DNA of 64,000 nt, taken from the NCBI GenBank assembly GCA_015057705.1, contig SVDU01000005.1, positions 124,001 to 188,000 on the forward strand. Direction: 5' to 3'. Both the position numbers and the translations under genes were made by a program. The notes beneath the pieces were generated by a model that did no database searches, was not told where the DNA came from, and saw nothing but the letters and a program-made list of their open reading frames with translations. This DNA comes from Paenibacillaceae bacterium (lineage in GTDB: Bacteria; Bacillota; Clostridia; Lachnospirales; Lachnospiraceae). Position 1 is the first letter of the stretch. Every line of letters starts with the position of its first letter. This document shows, piece by piece, positions 43,489-52,288 of this stretch.

Positions 43489-44835
43489 TCAGGCAAATTC
43501 CCTGCGGTAAACCAATGGAGCGGCTAAAATAACCAGCGCGCAAATGACCCATAAGACAGGCTCACAGATACATACAGCCGGATATCCCCACACTGGTACG
43601 ATCATAATGGAAAACCATACTTTCCCAATCAGTTCGATTACACTGCATAGCAGAGGGAGTCCTGGATGCCCCATCCCCTGCAATGCGCTCCGCATAATTA
43701 CAAGAAATGCCATTGGTGGAATCATTGGTATACTGATTTGGAGGTAAAGTACTGCACTGGAAACAACTTCCTGGCTGACACTCCCCGTAATGAGCTTTAC
43801 TGCATTTTCCCCAAACAGAAATGTAAACGTAACAGCAAACAGCCACCACACACCGTAGATAAGCAGGGCCGTTTTAATCCCTTTCCCTATTCGTGTATTG
43901 CGATTGGCTCCATAATTCTGGCTGGAATAAGTAGCAATACTTGCCGCCAGAGCAAGCCCTGGATTATAGAACAGCTCAGCCAGACGGCGTGCTCCCATCT
44001 GGGCGGCTATATAGACACTGCCCAGTGCATTGATACTGCTCTGTAAAACTACGCTTCCAATATTATAAATGGTGCTCATAAGTGCCATACTGAGTCCTGT
44101 CCAGAGCATTTTATAAACAAATGCAGGTTTTACATGAAAATCTTTTTTCTGAAAACATAAATCCCGATAATTTTTTACAATATAAAAAAAGCATAATCCC
44201 CCGCTGACTCCCTGAGCGAGCACAGTCGCAATTGCCGCCCCCTGCACTCCCATTGCCAGATTTCCCATAAACAAAAAATCCAGTCCTACATTCAATACAC
44301 TGCTAAAGAGTAAAAACAGCAGCGGAGTGAAGCTGTTGCCTACAGCCTGAAGCAAACTGAATTCCAGATTATACGCCATAGAAAAAGGGATTCCCGCCAG
44401 AATAATCGTAGAATAGTTGAGCGCACCTGGCAGGGTATCCTCTGGTATCTGAAGCCCCTCTATAATTGGATGCCTGAACAACAGTAAAAACATTGTAAGG
44501 AATGCACCAAAGATACAGGCGATCGTGACCATATAGCAGACAGCCTGCTTCATCTCCTTTTTTTCTCCTGCGCCAAAATACTTGCTTACAATCAGAGCCA
44601 GGCCATTATTCAATCCAAAAACAAAATTTGTAATAAGGCTGTATAGCGCCGCCGTAGCGCCAATTTCTGCCAAAGCTCCATCTCCTAACAGATGACCTGC
44701 GATTGATGCATCCGCCAGACTATATAGCTGCTGCAATAAATTTCCGAAAAAAAGAGGCAAAGAAAAATAGAGAAGCAATTGAAACGGGCTGCCTTTCGTC
44801 ATATCAAGAACACGACTTTTGTGATACATCTGCAT
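43489..44835 (-). CDS. MATE family efflux transporter
   Basis: A 448-residue membrane protein with about 12 transmembrane helices (MTKGSPFQLLLYFSLPLFFGNLLQQLY at the N-terminus, ALAEIGATAALYSLI, then a homologous second half). It exports toxic organic compounds by cation antiport; the substrate is unknown. GGAGG lies upstream of the ATG. It is divergent from an AraC gene, a likely regulator, and is followed by a HAD phosphatase. Confidence 0.9.
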   Translation of the reverse strand: MQMYHKSRVLDMTKGSPFQLLLYFSLPLFFGNLLQQLYSLADASIAGHLLGDGALAEIGATAALYSLITNFVFGLNNGLALIVSKYFGAGEKKEMKQAVCYMVTIACIFGAFLTMFLLLFRHPIIEGLQIPEDTLPGALNYSTIILAGIPFSMAYNLEFSLLQAVGNSFTPLLFLLFSSVLNVGLDFLFMGNLAMGVQGAAIATVLAQGVSGGLCFFYIVKNYRDLCFQKKDFHVKPAFVYKMLWTGLSMALMSTIYNIGSVVLQSSINALGSVYIAAQMGARRLAELFYNPGLALAASIATYSSQNYGANRNTRIGKGIKTALLIYGVWWLFAVTFTFLFGENAVKLITGSVSQEVVSSAVLYLQISIPMIPPMAFLVIMRSALQGMGHPGLPLLCSVIELIGKVWFSIMIVPVWGYPAVCICEPVLWVICALVILAAPLVYRREFA

Positions 44836-44927
44836 AAAACTCTTCCTCCCTGACAGATGTCTAATACAGCATTAAAACCCCACATTCTACCTGTATTTCC
44901 TACTCTCATTATATACATAAATAATAC

Positions 44928-44956
44928 TTGCTGCTTTCACGAAAACGTCATATACT
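44928..44956 (+). promoter_or_regulatory. Promoter of the cupin-AraC gene
   Basis: TTGCTG (44928-44933) and TATACT (44951-44956) with a 17-base spacer, about 30 bases upstream of the AraC start. It lies in the divergent region with the MATE gene. Confidence 0.6.
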
Positions 44957-44986
44957 ATAAAAAAAACGACAAAAGAGGGGATCTAA

Positions 44987-45889
44987 ATGATTCGAAGCAG
45001 AAATTATGTTTCAACAGACAGCCATAGAAAAGAATTGCAGGAACAGGGCTTCCGGCTTTTTGACCTGCTTGCAAATGAAGGTGATATCCACCAATATATT
45101 GCAGATTGCATCCCTTCCCACTGGCATTTGGAATTAGAAGTTTTTATTTTATTACAAGGCAGTGTTCTGATTCAGATTGGAGACAATTCCTATTACGTGG
45201 AAGCCGGCGAAGGGTGCTTTATCAATACTGGTGTTTTGCATTCGTTTACCGCAATTGTACCTTCTCCCTGTGTCTATCATTCCTTTGTGTTTGACTCCGG
45301 TATTATAGGCGGTACGCCTGGAAGTGTTTTTGATACGATGTATGTACGTCCTTTATTGAATGCAGGACCAGATTTTCTGAAATTTGGAAGAGAAGCTGAA
45401 GATAAACCGTTTTTTCAGCAGTTTGATATCGCCTTTACTGCCTGCGCAGAGGAAAAACCCGGTTATGAATTTGTAGTTCGGGAAGCAATGTCAAAAATAT
45501 TGCTTTACACAAAGGAAAGGCATCAGACTATGCCTTCCCGCAGAATGCCAACAATTCAGGAAGCCCGTTTAAAACAGATGTTGGAATGGATTGACGAAAA
45601 TCTAAGAAATGCGATGACGGTGAAAGAAATTGCAGATACAGCAAATATTTGTGCCAGAGAATGCCAGCGCATATTCAGCCGGTATCTGCATTACAGCCCG
45701 ATGGCTTATATTCAGCGGAGGCGGCTTTTTAAAGCTGCAGAGCAGCTTTCAACCACAGATGCCCCCATAACTGAAATTGCTTTTGACTGTGGCTTCTCAA
45801 GCCCCAGCTATTTCACCAAGCAGTTTAAATGTCTGGTTGGTGCCACCCCCACAGAATACCGCACTGCAATACAGGAAAAGCGGCTCTAA
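44987..45889 (+). CDS. AraC family regulator with N-terminal cupin domain
   Basis: A 300-residue regulator. Residues about 40-110 form a cupin (HWHLELEVFILLQGSVLIQIGD, then EAGEGCFINTGVLHSF), the ligand-binding part; the C-terminal helix-turn-helix pair is at about 200-295 (VKEIADTANICARECQRIF; ITEIAFDCGFSSPSYFTKQF). It is divergent from a MATE gene that it probably controls. AGAGGGG lies upstream. Confidence 0.9.
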   Translation: MIRSRNYVSTDSHRKELQEQGFRLFDLLANEGDIHQYIADCIPSHWHLELEVFILLQGSVLIQIGDNSYYVEAGEGCFINTGVLHSFTAIVPSPCVYHSFVFDSGIIGGTPGSVFDTMYVRPLLNAGPDFLKFGREAEDKPFFQQFDIAFTACAEEKPGYEFVVREAMSKILLYTKERHQTMPSRRMPTIQEARLKQMLEWIDENLRNAMTVKEIADTANICARECQRIFSRYLHYSPMAYIQRRRLFKAAEQLSTTDAPITEIAFDCGFSSPSYFTKQFKCLVGATPTEYRTAIQEKRL

Positions 45890-45901
45890 TAATAGCCATA
45901 T

Positions 45902-46924
45902 CTACGGAGTCCCGTCATTTTCCTCTTCGTATGCATCCTCCATTTTCACTGAATCTTCCATCTGCTCCTCAAGGAATTTCACGCGGATAACTGCCTGAGG
46001 CCAGTTAATAGAAATCTGACTATGTCTGCTTTTCCCCCTGGCTTCTCCCGCTATTATTTGCAATAGCTCCTCCATAACAGCCTTCGTGAGATATCCCCCC
46101 CGCCAATGAAAGGTGAAGATTTTTCCTTTTTTAATTGCCTGCTGGCATCTCTTTGCTATCTCTTCCATTTTGGTGAAAGAAAGTTTTTTATCCCTATAAT
46201 AAAAATGATCCCCATCTCCGCATGCCGGAACCTTATATATCACAGGCTCATGATCCTTAAAGATTCCCTTATCATCCAGGTTAAAATAGTCATATCTCAG
46301 TTCTTTTTTCCCTAATGTATTATCAAATGTGGCATCCAGATGATACCACATCCCATTGATCCGAATCACGTTCCATGCGTGCCTGTATTTGATGTTCTTT
46401 TCCGGATTGTTCTCTGAAATAACAACAATACAGGGAATGGAAAGCCGGTCGCAAAGGATCTTCACCGACTTTGCGATTCCCTCACAAACCCCCACTCCCT
46501 GCCCCAGCGGACCCAGAATTTCATGGGAATACTGTTTTTTCAGCTTATCATAAGTAACATTTTCACAGATAAAATCATGAATGTATAGTTCTTTCTCCCA
46601 ATCACTTTTATCTTTCACCACCCTGGCAAGCTTCTCCACCCTGGCCGTCATCGCCACCTGATGTTCTTTAATTTTATTCTTATCAAGTAAATAAACCGGC
46701 TTCATCTTTACCAGTGTGGAGTTATCGTAAAAGGAATATTGAAATGTGGAAGCATAAAATATCTCCGGACAATCCAATCTCAACTTAAAAAAGATATCGC
46801 TCAGCTCAGCCCCATCGATTCTTTGCACATCAAAGCTCTGTGAAAGTGACTCCAGGCCACTCTTAATGACCTGGTAAATTCTTTGTTGCTGCTTATTCAT
46901 CTGACTATAGTAATATGGTTCCAT
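45902..46924 (-). CDS. Transglutaminase-like domain protein
   Basis: A 340-residue protein. The triad is in GVGVCEGIAKSVK (Cys), YRHAWNVI (His) and YHLDATFD (Asp), preceded by CENVTYDKL. There is no signal peptide or membrane anchor. The C-terminus is charged with unclear fold. Bacterial transglutaminase-like proteins are usually proteases or cross-linkers; the role is unknown. The gene follows a DUF-type gene and may share its transcript (38 bases apart). Confidence 0.84.
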   Translation of the reverse strand: MEPYYYSQMNKQQQRIYQVIKSGLESLSQSFDVQRIDGAELSDIFFKLRLDCPEIFYASTFQYSFYDNSTLVKMKPVYLLDKNKIKEHQVAMTARVEKLARVVKDKSDWEKELYIHDFICENVTYDKLKKQYSHEILGPLGQGVGVCEGIAKSVKILCDRLSIPCIVVISENNPEKNIKYRHAWNVIRINGMWYHLDATFDNTLGKKELRYDYFNLDDKGIFKDHEPVIYKVPACGDGDHFYYRDKKLSFTKMEEIAKRCQQAIKKGKIFTFHWRGGYLTKAVMEELLQIIAGEARGKSRHSQISINWPQAVIRVKFLEEQMEDSVKMEDAYEEENDGTP

Positions 46925-46962
46925 TTAATATATCTCCTCTTCTATCTCAACCCCCATACGAA

Positions 46963-47499
46963 CTACCTCCAGCAAAGTTCTTTCAGTGTCTGTAAATACA
47001 GATCTTTATCCCACCTCTGTACAATGTCTATCTTGGAAAACTCTCCCTTACCCTGGGTAGTCTTATACCCCTTATAACCAGCCCTGATTGCCTCACTGAA
47101 TATTTCAAGACAAGTGCTTTCCAGATATTCCAGATCCCCATAGCAAACATCTTCAAATTGTTCTTTCATAAAATTAAGCAGCTCTTCATCTGTAATCTCA
47201 TCCTGCATTTCATTCTTATACAGAAAAAAAATTTCCTGGAGCCGGATCAGCGTATCCAAATAGTTATCCTGAGAAATAAATTCAGAATCGCAGAAAATAT
47301 ATATAATCTGCGGAATCACGCTCTGGCCAAATTCAATTCTTCGTTCAGCTTTCAACGTATGGCTTTTCTCTTCAATCAAATCTTCCGTATCTTCCTCCGA
47401 TAATTGAAGCCCATATTTTGATGTATACTGATTGGTTTCCTGTATCTGCTTCAACCACTGCTGCCGATTCATGACTTCAAGCCAATTTTGCTCATCCAT
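46963..47499 (-). CDS. Uncharacterised protein, DUF6323-like
   Basis: About 178 residues from ATG 47499 (GGAGG seven bases upstream). YGLQLSEEDTEDLIEEKS and RRIEFGQSVIPQIIYIFCDSEFISQDNY are reminiscent of the DUF6323 family found in Clostridia; I rate that name as likely, not certain. The protein is acidic and has no signal or membrane segment. No function is known. It lies just before the transglutaminase-like gene. Confidence 0.65.
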   Translation of the reverse strand: MDEQNWLEVMNRQQWLKQIQETNQYTSKYGLQLSEEDTEDLIEEKSHTLKAERRIEFGQSVIPQIIYIFCDSEFISQDNYLDTLIRLQEIFFLYKNEMQDEITDEELLNFMKEQFEDVCYGDLEYLESTCLEIFSEAIRAGYKGYKTTQGKGEFSKIDIVQRWDKDLYLQTLKELCWR

Positions 47500-47584
47500 A
47501 TACATACCTCCATTCGTGTAAGTAGTATATCCCTTTTGAGCTGAATTTTGTAGTCTTGAGTTTTAACCGTTTTCATGGTAAAAT

Positions 47585-47616
47585 ATAAGTGTAGAGAGGA
47601 GAATATCCTCTCTACA
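47585..47616 (-). terminator. Intrinsic terminator after the ABC-B gene
   Basis: TGTAGAGAGGA (47590-47600) and TCCTCTCTACA (47606-47616) form a perfect 11-base stem with a five-base loop, followed on the minus strand by a moderately T-rich tail. Confidence 0.65.
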
Positions 47617-47623
47617 AACTCGT

Positions 47624-49306
47624 TTACTGCATGCTCTTATGATACAAGTCAGAAAAATACATTCCATTCTTTAGTAGTTCATCAAATGTTCCCTGCTCAA
47701 CAATATGACCATCAGAAAATACAATAATCCGGTCAAAATTTATGATGGAAGTTAGTCGGTGTGCAATTGCTATAACCGTTTTCTCCGACAGAAGGTTCAT
47801 TACTTCATTCATAACAGCCTCTTCCGTTATATTATCCAAGGCAGAAGTCGCTTCATCCAGAATTACAATATTATTTTTCTGAAACCACAGCCTGGCTAAT
47901 GCCAGTCTCTGCCTTTCACCTCCAGATAATATCATACCACGTTCACCGATAAGCGTATCAATTCCGCGATCCATTTTTGACACCGAATCATTTAGCTTCA
48001 TTTTCTTTAATATTTCCTGGATGTATTGGTCATTTTGGTTCTGGTTATGAACAATATTCTCTCTGACCGTACCATCAAATACCGGAGCTTCCTGTGAGAT
48101 ATAGCTTACATTTTTATACAGACTTTCCAGGCTTATGTCCCTTAATTCACTACCATCAATCTGAATACTGCCAGAATCATATTTTAATAATCCCAATAAA
48201 AGTTTAATTAGTGTTGTTTTTCCGGAACCACTACTCCCCACAAGCGCTATTTTTTCTCCCTTGTGAATCTCAACATTCAAATTATTAATAACTTTCTTGT
48301 TATTATATTGAAAGCAAAGATCTGTTATCTTAATATCGCCTTGTTCTACTTCAACACTCTTTCCTATCTCTAATTGCTCATCTTCTTTCATGTTGAGAAT
48401 TTTTTCAAATCTGCAGTATGTAGCTTTATCCAGTTTATACTGGACAGTTAATACATTAAAGATTGCAATTGGTGTATAGGCATTTTCAACCAGGGAAATA
48501 AGTGCCACTGAGGTTCCTATCGAGACAGATGGATTCAACCAGGCGTATATAAGGATTCCTACATTTAAAAATGCTACAAGTATTGCAAATATGGTGAAAA
48601 ATGCTTCGTGGATCATATTCATCTTTACTTTAGATTTTATAATCTCATTCTTCGAATTTACTGCTTTTTCTATTTCATAAGGAAATCGGCAGCTCATTCG
48701 AAATGTGACCATCTCCATAAATCCGCGAACCAGATAATGATTCATCATTTCTTCATTGCACAAGATTTTTTCCTTGATTGAATACAGTAACTTCAAAAGT
48801 AAATTCGTGACGATAAATACAAAAACATAACCGAACAATATTAAGTAAGTGATAAACGGATTCAATTTCCATATAAAAAAGACGCTAAATAAAATGGTTG
48901 GTATCAATTGCCTGCAAACACATAACCAATACTCAAAAATAAATTTTCCTGCATTTGCCCCATTCTCAATACTTTGTGTAAGTTTTCCTGTACCCAACGA
49001 TTGATACTCAATATACTGGATTTTACTAACCTTTTTTAAAGCCTGTACTTTAAAATCTAAATAAATTCCACTTCGAAGCTTTTGATTTGGATATTCGTCA
49101 AAATAATTTAGCAAGTAAAAACTAATTAATACAATTCCATAAACAAGAATAGTATCTACTCTGATTGTGTGATCATTAAACTCATCAATTATCTTTTGAA
49201 AAAATCTTATTTTATAGTTTGTTAAAAATGCAATTAATAAACCGGTTATAACGTATAAGGCAATCGCCTTTCTATTCTCTTTTATGACTTCTTTTATTTG
49301 GCTCAT
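47624..49306 (-). CDS. ABC transporter, fused permease and ATPase (ABC-B type)
   Basis: A 560-residue half-transporter. Residues 1-300 hold six transmembrane helices; the ATPase domain has Walker A VGSSGSGKTT, signature LSGGERQRLALARL, Walker B NIVILDEATSALD and the H-loop IAHRLTS. It would export a peptide, lipid or drug as a homodimer. Lower GC than flanking genes suggests possible transfer. It lies downstream of the toxin gene, separated by a large inverted repeat. Confidence 0.9.
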   Translation of the reverse strand: MSQIKEVIKENRKAIALYVITGLLIAFLTNYKIRFFQKIIDEFNDHTIRVDTILVYGIVLISFYLLNYFDEYPNQKLRSGIYLDFKVQALKKVSKIQYIEYQSLGTGKLTQSIENGANAGKFIFEYWLCVCRQLIPTILFSVFFIWKLNPFITYLILFGYVFVFIVTNLLLKLLYSIKEKILCNEEMMNHYLVRGFMEMVTFRMSCRFPYEIEKAVNSKNEIIKSKVKMNMIHEAFFTIFAILVAFLNVGILIYAWLNPSVSIGTSVALISLVENAYTPIAIFNVLTVQYKLDKATYCRFEKILNMKEDEQLEIGKSVEVEQGDIKITDLCFQYNNKKVINNLNVEIHKGEKIALVGSSGSGKTTLIKLLLGLLKYDSGSIQIDGSELRDISLESLYKNVSYISQEAPVFDGTVRENIVHNQNQNDQYIQEILKKMKLNDSVSKMDRGIDTLIGERGMILSGGERQRLALARLWFQKNNIVILDEATSALDNITEEAVMNEVMNLLSEKTVIAIAHRLTSIINFDRIIVFSDGHIVEQGTFDELLKNGMYFSDLYHKSMQ

Positions 49307-49345
49307 TCCTGTACTCCTTTTTATTTAAGCTGATTGGAAAAAGGG

Positions 49346-49424
49346 TCAGTACAGTTGAGACTGTTAACATATTTTAAAATTAACCTCAGCACAATCTGCT
49401 AACAGATTATATCAACTGTACTGA
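49346..49424 (-). terminator. Large inverted repeat, probable terminator or attenuator
   Basis: TCAGTACAGTTGA (49346-49358) and TCAACTGTACTGA (49412-49424) form a perfect 13-base outer stem, with inner CTGTTA/TAACAG (49361-49366, 49400-49405). On the minus strand it is followed by CCCTTTTTCC. It lies between the toxin stop and the ABC-B start. Confidence 0.55.
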
Positions 49425-49485
49425 GTAGTTACCTCGGATGCTTTTCAAAAGGATACACCGCCTGTCTTTGATAATTAGATTCTTA

Positions 49486-49749
49486 TCACTTATCGCCATA
49501 ATGGTATCTACAAGCCAAAATATAGATATTTTCATTATCAATTTTATATATCAACCGATCTTTATCGTTTATTCTTCTGCTCCAAAATCCAGCTAGATTT
49601 CCACTAAGAGCTTCTGGCTTTCCAACTCCTTCGTTCCCATTTCTAGCTATATCTTCAATTAAATGATTTATTTTTCTTAATGTTTTTCTATCTTCCGTCT
49701 GCCAATAAATATAATCATCCCAGCCGTTCTTTGTAAACACTTTATTCAT
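49486..49749 (-). CDS. yoeB: YoeB-type mRNA interferase toxin
   Basis: An 87-residue RelE-fold toxin that cleaves mRNA at the ribosome. It is close to E. coli YoeB: WDDYIYWQ at 10-17, GKPEALSGNLAGFWSRRIN and the C-terminal CRYHY. The catalytic residues E46, R65, H83 and Y84 are all present, so it should be active. It overlaps the antitoxin gene by eight bases. Confidence 0.93.
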   Translation of the reverse strand: MNKVFTKNGWDDYIYWQTEDRKTLRKINHLIEDIARNGNEGVGKPEALSGNLAGFWSRRINDKDRLIYKIDNENIYILACRYHYGDK

Positions 49750-50008
49750 CAGCTTCTACCTCAGGAAGATCATGAGTAGATACCAATCCATTTTCTAACT
49801 GAGCCTTTGATTCAATTAACCAATCATAATTACTTTTATTTCCCATTACATATATATTTTCCATCATATTGTTATAGGATTCTTCAGATAGCATAACAAC
49901 ATTTTTGTTATCTTTTCTTGTAACTATCATTGTCTCATAATCATCTGTGATTTTATCCATATATGTCTTCATATTATCTCTTAACGTTGTATAATTAACT
50001 GCCAACAT
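49742..50008 (-). CDS. yefM: YefM/Phd-type antitoxin
   Basis: An 88-residue antitoxin. The N-terminal YefM fold is MLAVNYTTLRDNMKTYMDKITDDYETMIVTR with VVMLSEESYNNMME; the C-terminal acidic tail (about 60-88) would wrap and block YoeB. It probably represses its own operon through the palindrome inside the promoter at 50046-50074. Confidence 0.92.
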   Translation of the reverse strand: MLAVNYTTLRDNMKTYMDKITDDYETMIVTRKDNKNVVMLSEESYNNMMENIYVMGNKSNYDWLIESKAQLENGLVSTHDLPEVEADE

Positions 50009-50045
50009 AAAAGCACCTCCTTATGGTCAGTTTTCTGTACTTTTC

Positions 50046-50074
50046 ATTATACCGTACAGATATCTGTACGTCAA
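50046..50074 (-). promoter_or_regulatory. YefM-YoeB promoter with embedded operator
   Basis: On the minus strand TTGACG (50074-50069) and TATAAT (50051-50046) have a 17-base spacer. The perfect palindrome CGTACAGATATCTGTACG (50053-50070) fills it; a related half site GTACAGAAAACTG lies just downstream. This is the expected site of YefM autorepression. Confidence 0.85.
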
Positions 50075-50098
50075 TAGTAATATTATATGCAAAATAAT

Positions 50099-50135
50099 AA
50101 AAAAAATCCCCAGAACATCTCTGTTCTGAGGATTT
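50099..50135 (-). terminator. Intrinsic terminator after rpsI
   Basis: AAATCC and TCAGAACA arms (50122-50135) pair with TGTTCTGGGGATTT (50117-50104) on the minus strand, followed by eight T. It ends the rplM-rpsI transcript. Confidence 0.85.
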
Positions 50136-50149
50136 GAAGTTTGCAAATA

Positions 50150-50542
50150 TTATCTCTTTGAGAACTGCGGCGCACGACGAGCTGCCTTTAAGCCGTATTT
50201 CTTTCTTTCTTTCATTCTTGGATCTCTTGTTAAATATCCTGCTTTTTTAAGAACTGGACGGAATTCGATGTCAGCTTTCAGTAAAGCTCTAGCGATTCCG
50301 TGTCTTACAGCACCAGCCTGTCCGGTGAAACCACCGCCGTGTACGTTTACTAAAACGTCGAACTTATCTACTGTCTCTGTTGCTGTTAATGGCTGACGAA
50401 CTACAACCTTTAATGTCTCAAGACCGAAGTACTGATCGATGTCTCTCTTATTGATAGTGATCTTACCTGTACCTGGTACTAAATATACTCTAGCGATAGA
50501 TTTTTTTCTTCTACCTGTTCCGTAAAATTTTGCATTAGCCAT
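50150..50542 (-). CDS. rpsI: 30S ribosomal protein S9
   Basis: A 130-residue S9: [15 protein letters not shown] at the start, [22 protein letters not shown], and a C-terminal tail ending in PQFSKR that reaches the P-site tRNA. It is cotranscribed with rplM 28 bases upstream, the conserved L13-S9 pair. Confidence 0.98.
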   Translation of the reverse strand: MANAKFYGTGRRKKSIARVYLVPGTGKITINKRDIDQYFGLETLKVVVRQPLTATETVDKFDVLVNVHGGGFTGQAGAVRHGIARALLKADIEFRPVLKKAGYLTRDPRMKERKKYGLKAARRAPQFSKR

Positions 50543-50570
50543 GATAACTTCCTCCTTTCAGCACCTCTGA

Positions 50571-51005
50571 TTAAAATTTGAATTCTAAAACTTCTGGTTT
50601 CTGAGCAGCGTTATCATGTTCTGCGCCAGCATATACGTGAAGTTTTGTTATCATGCTTCTTCCTAAAGGTCCCTTTGGAAGCATTCCCTTAACTGCTAAT
50701 TCAATAACTCTTTCAGGCTTTTTAGCCATCATTTCTCTTAAAGTTGTTTCTTTCATACCGCCAACATAGTCAGAATGGCTGTAGTAAATCTTCTGATCTA
50801 ATTTCTTACCGGTAACTTCAATCTTATTTGCGTTTACTACGATTACATAATCACCGCAATCCATATGTGGTGTGTAAATCGGTTTGTTTTTTCCTCTTAA
50901 TACTTTAGCTACTTCTGAAGCCAAGCGTCCTAATGTATATCCTGTAGCGTCAACTACGTACCATTTTCTTTCAATTGTTGCTGGACTAGCCATAAAAGTC
51001 TTCAT
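50571..51005 (-). CDS. rplM: 50S ribosomal protein L13
   Basis: A 144-residue L13: [26 protein letters not shown], then [16 protein letters not shown] and [20 protein letters not shown] lies before the ATG. It has its own strong promoter at 51164-51192 and a 160-base leader, which may hold L13 autoregulation. Confidence 0.98.
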   Translation of the reverse strand: MKTFMASPATIERKWYVVDATGYTLGRLASEVAKVLRGKNKPIYTPHMDCGDYVIVVNANKIEVTGKKLDQKIYYSHSDYVGGMKETTLREMMAKKPERVIELAVKGMLPKGPLGRSMITKLHVYAGAEHDNAAQKPEVLEFKF

Positions 51006-51163
51006 TGGACAACCTCCTGTAAATTATGGTGTTTTTAAGCATTATGGTGCGAAAAATCGTCACCATTTCTCGAAAAGCTGAAAACAACTTTCCAAAAGTT
51101 ATATTACAAAATGCTCATTCCGGGGCTTGGCTTGAACATTTTCGTCTAACGTCACAGTTATAC

Positions 51164-51192
51164 ATTATATTACATTTCTACCTGTGTGTCAA
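51164..51192 (-). promoter_or_regulatory. Consensus promoter of rplM-rpsI
   Basis: TTGACA (51192-51187) and TATAAT (51169-51164) on the minus strand with a 17-base spacer. Confidence 0.88.
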
Positions 51193-51231
51193 CCTTTTTT
51201 CCTGTAAAAACAGGGGTTTTTTCCTTTAAAA

Positions 51232-52272
51232 TCAAGGCTTTGCAGGATGACTTCCAGTTACCATCCATCCATTTCCTAATTCGTCAGAATGAAAACTGTA
51301 AAATCCGTATGCTCTGCCTGGAATAATCCGGTTATCCTCTTCCTCATCTTTTACCAATACCGTATGAGCTCCGTTTCTCACCGCCTGATGCACCACACGG
51401 ATCAGGAGTCGTTCAAAATCATCTTCCCTGCATCTGTGAATTATCAGACTTGCTTCCTTATGAGATGGAATCCGATGCTGATATAGAGTATAGCTCCACT
51501 CCTTATTTTCACCCTTAATTTCTTTCTCAAGTTCTTTTTCATACTCAAGGCTTACCAGGGTAAGACCTTTTGCTGCTGCTTTTGGTCCTGCTGCGTTCCG
51601 GTCCCTGGCATCTATAATCTCTTCCATATATTGGGGGGGATAAACTCCCATACCTACCTTCATCAGGGTACCTGCAATGATTCTCACCATGTTATATAAA
51701 AATCCATTACCCTTAATCCGGATTGTTATGAGATCATCAGACTTTAGAACCTGAAGACTGTAAATAGTACGCACCGTCTCCTCTGCCTGCCCTCTAGCAG
51801 TACAGAAACTTTTAAAATCATGTTCTCCCACTATATAGGCCGATGCTTCTCTCATCTTCTCCACATCAAGGGGAAAATAGCAGAAATAGCTGTACAGCCG
51901 CATGGTTGGAATTTCTATCTTACGATTCATTATCTTATAATCATATGTTTTAACGCAGTTCTGCTTCCTGGGGTGGTAGGTTTCCGATACCTCTTCTGAG
52001 TGAAGTACCCGTATGTCATCTGGCAGCCTTTGGTTTAAGGCAAAACAGATCTTGTCTGCAGGCATTCGGTTTTCTGTATCAAAAACTGCCACATTTCCCT
52101 CCGAATGCACTCCGGAATCTGTTCTGCTGGCACCTGTTACAGTAATTGGCTCCTTTAATAAGTCTGTCAGAGTCCGGTTTAAAACCTCCTCAATGGTGAT
52201 ACCATTGTTCTGAATCTGCCAGCCGCAGTAATTGGTTCCGTCGTAGGCAACGATCATCTTAACCCGTTTCAT
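51232..52272 (-). CDS. truA: tRNA pseudouridine(38-40) synthase TruA with C-terminal extension
   Basis: Converts U38-U40 of the tRNA anticodon arm to pseudouridine. The catalytic aspartate is in GASRTDSGVHSEGN (near residue 52); TARGQAEETVRTI and YNMVRIIAGTLMKVG are conserved TruA blocks. TruA is usually about 245-260 residues; this one has 346, with an extra C-terminal region of about 95 residues (YTLYQHRIPSHKEA ... YGFYSFHSDELG) that I do not recognise. It lies in the conserved ecfT-truA-rplM context. Confidence 0.92.
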   Translation of the reverse strand: MKRVKMIVAYDGTNYCGWQIQNNGITIEEVLNRTLTDLLKEPITVTGASRTDSGVHSEGNVAVFDTENRMPADKICFALNQRLPDDIRVLHSEEVSETYHPRKQNCVKTYDYKIMNRKIEIPTMRLYSYFCYFPLDVEKMREASAYIVGEHDFKSFCTARGQAEETVRTIYSLQVLKSDDLITIRIKGNGFLYNMVRIIAGTLMKVGMGVYPPQYMEEIIDARDRNAAGPKAAAKGLTLVSLEYEKELEKEIKGENKEWSYTLYQHRIPSHKEASLIIHRCREDDFERLLIRVVHQAVRNGAHTVLVKDEEEDNRIIPGRAYGFYSFHSDELGNGWMVTGSHPAKP

Positions 52273-52288
52273 AAATCCTCCTTTGTTC

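Noticed and set aside
43666-44046. A 126-codon plus-strand frame opposite the second MATE gene
   Set aside because: Antisense shadow of a transmembrane gene without domain or ribosome site.
51196-51226. Hairpin CCTGT/ACAGG with T run near the end of truA
   Set aside because: The T run is on the plus strand, while both flanking genes are on the minus strand, so it cannot end truA.
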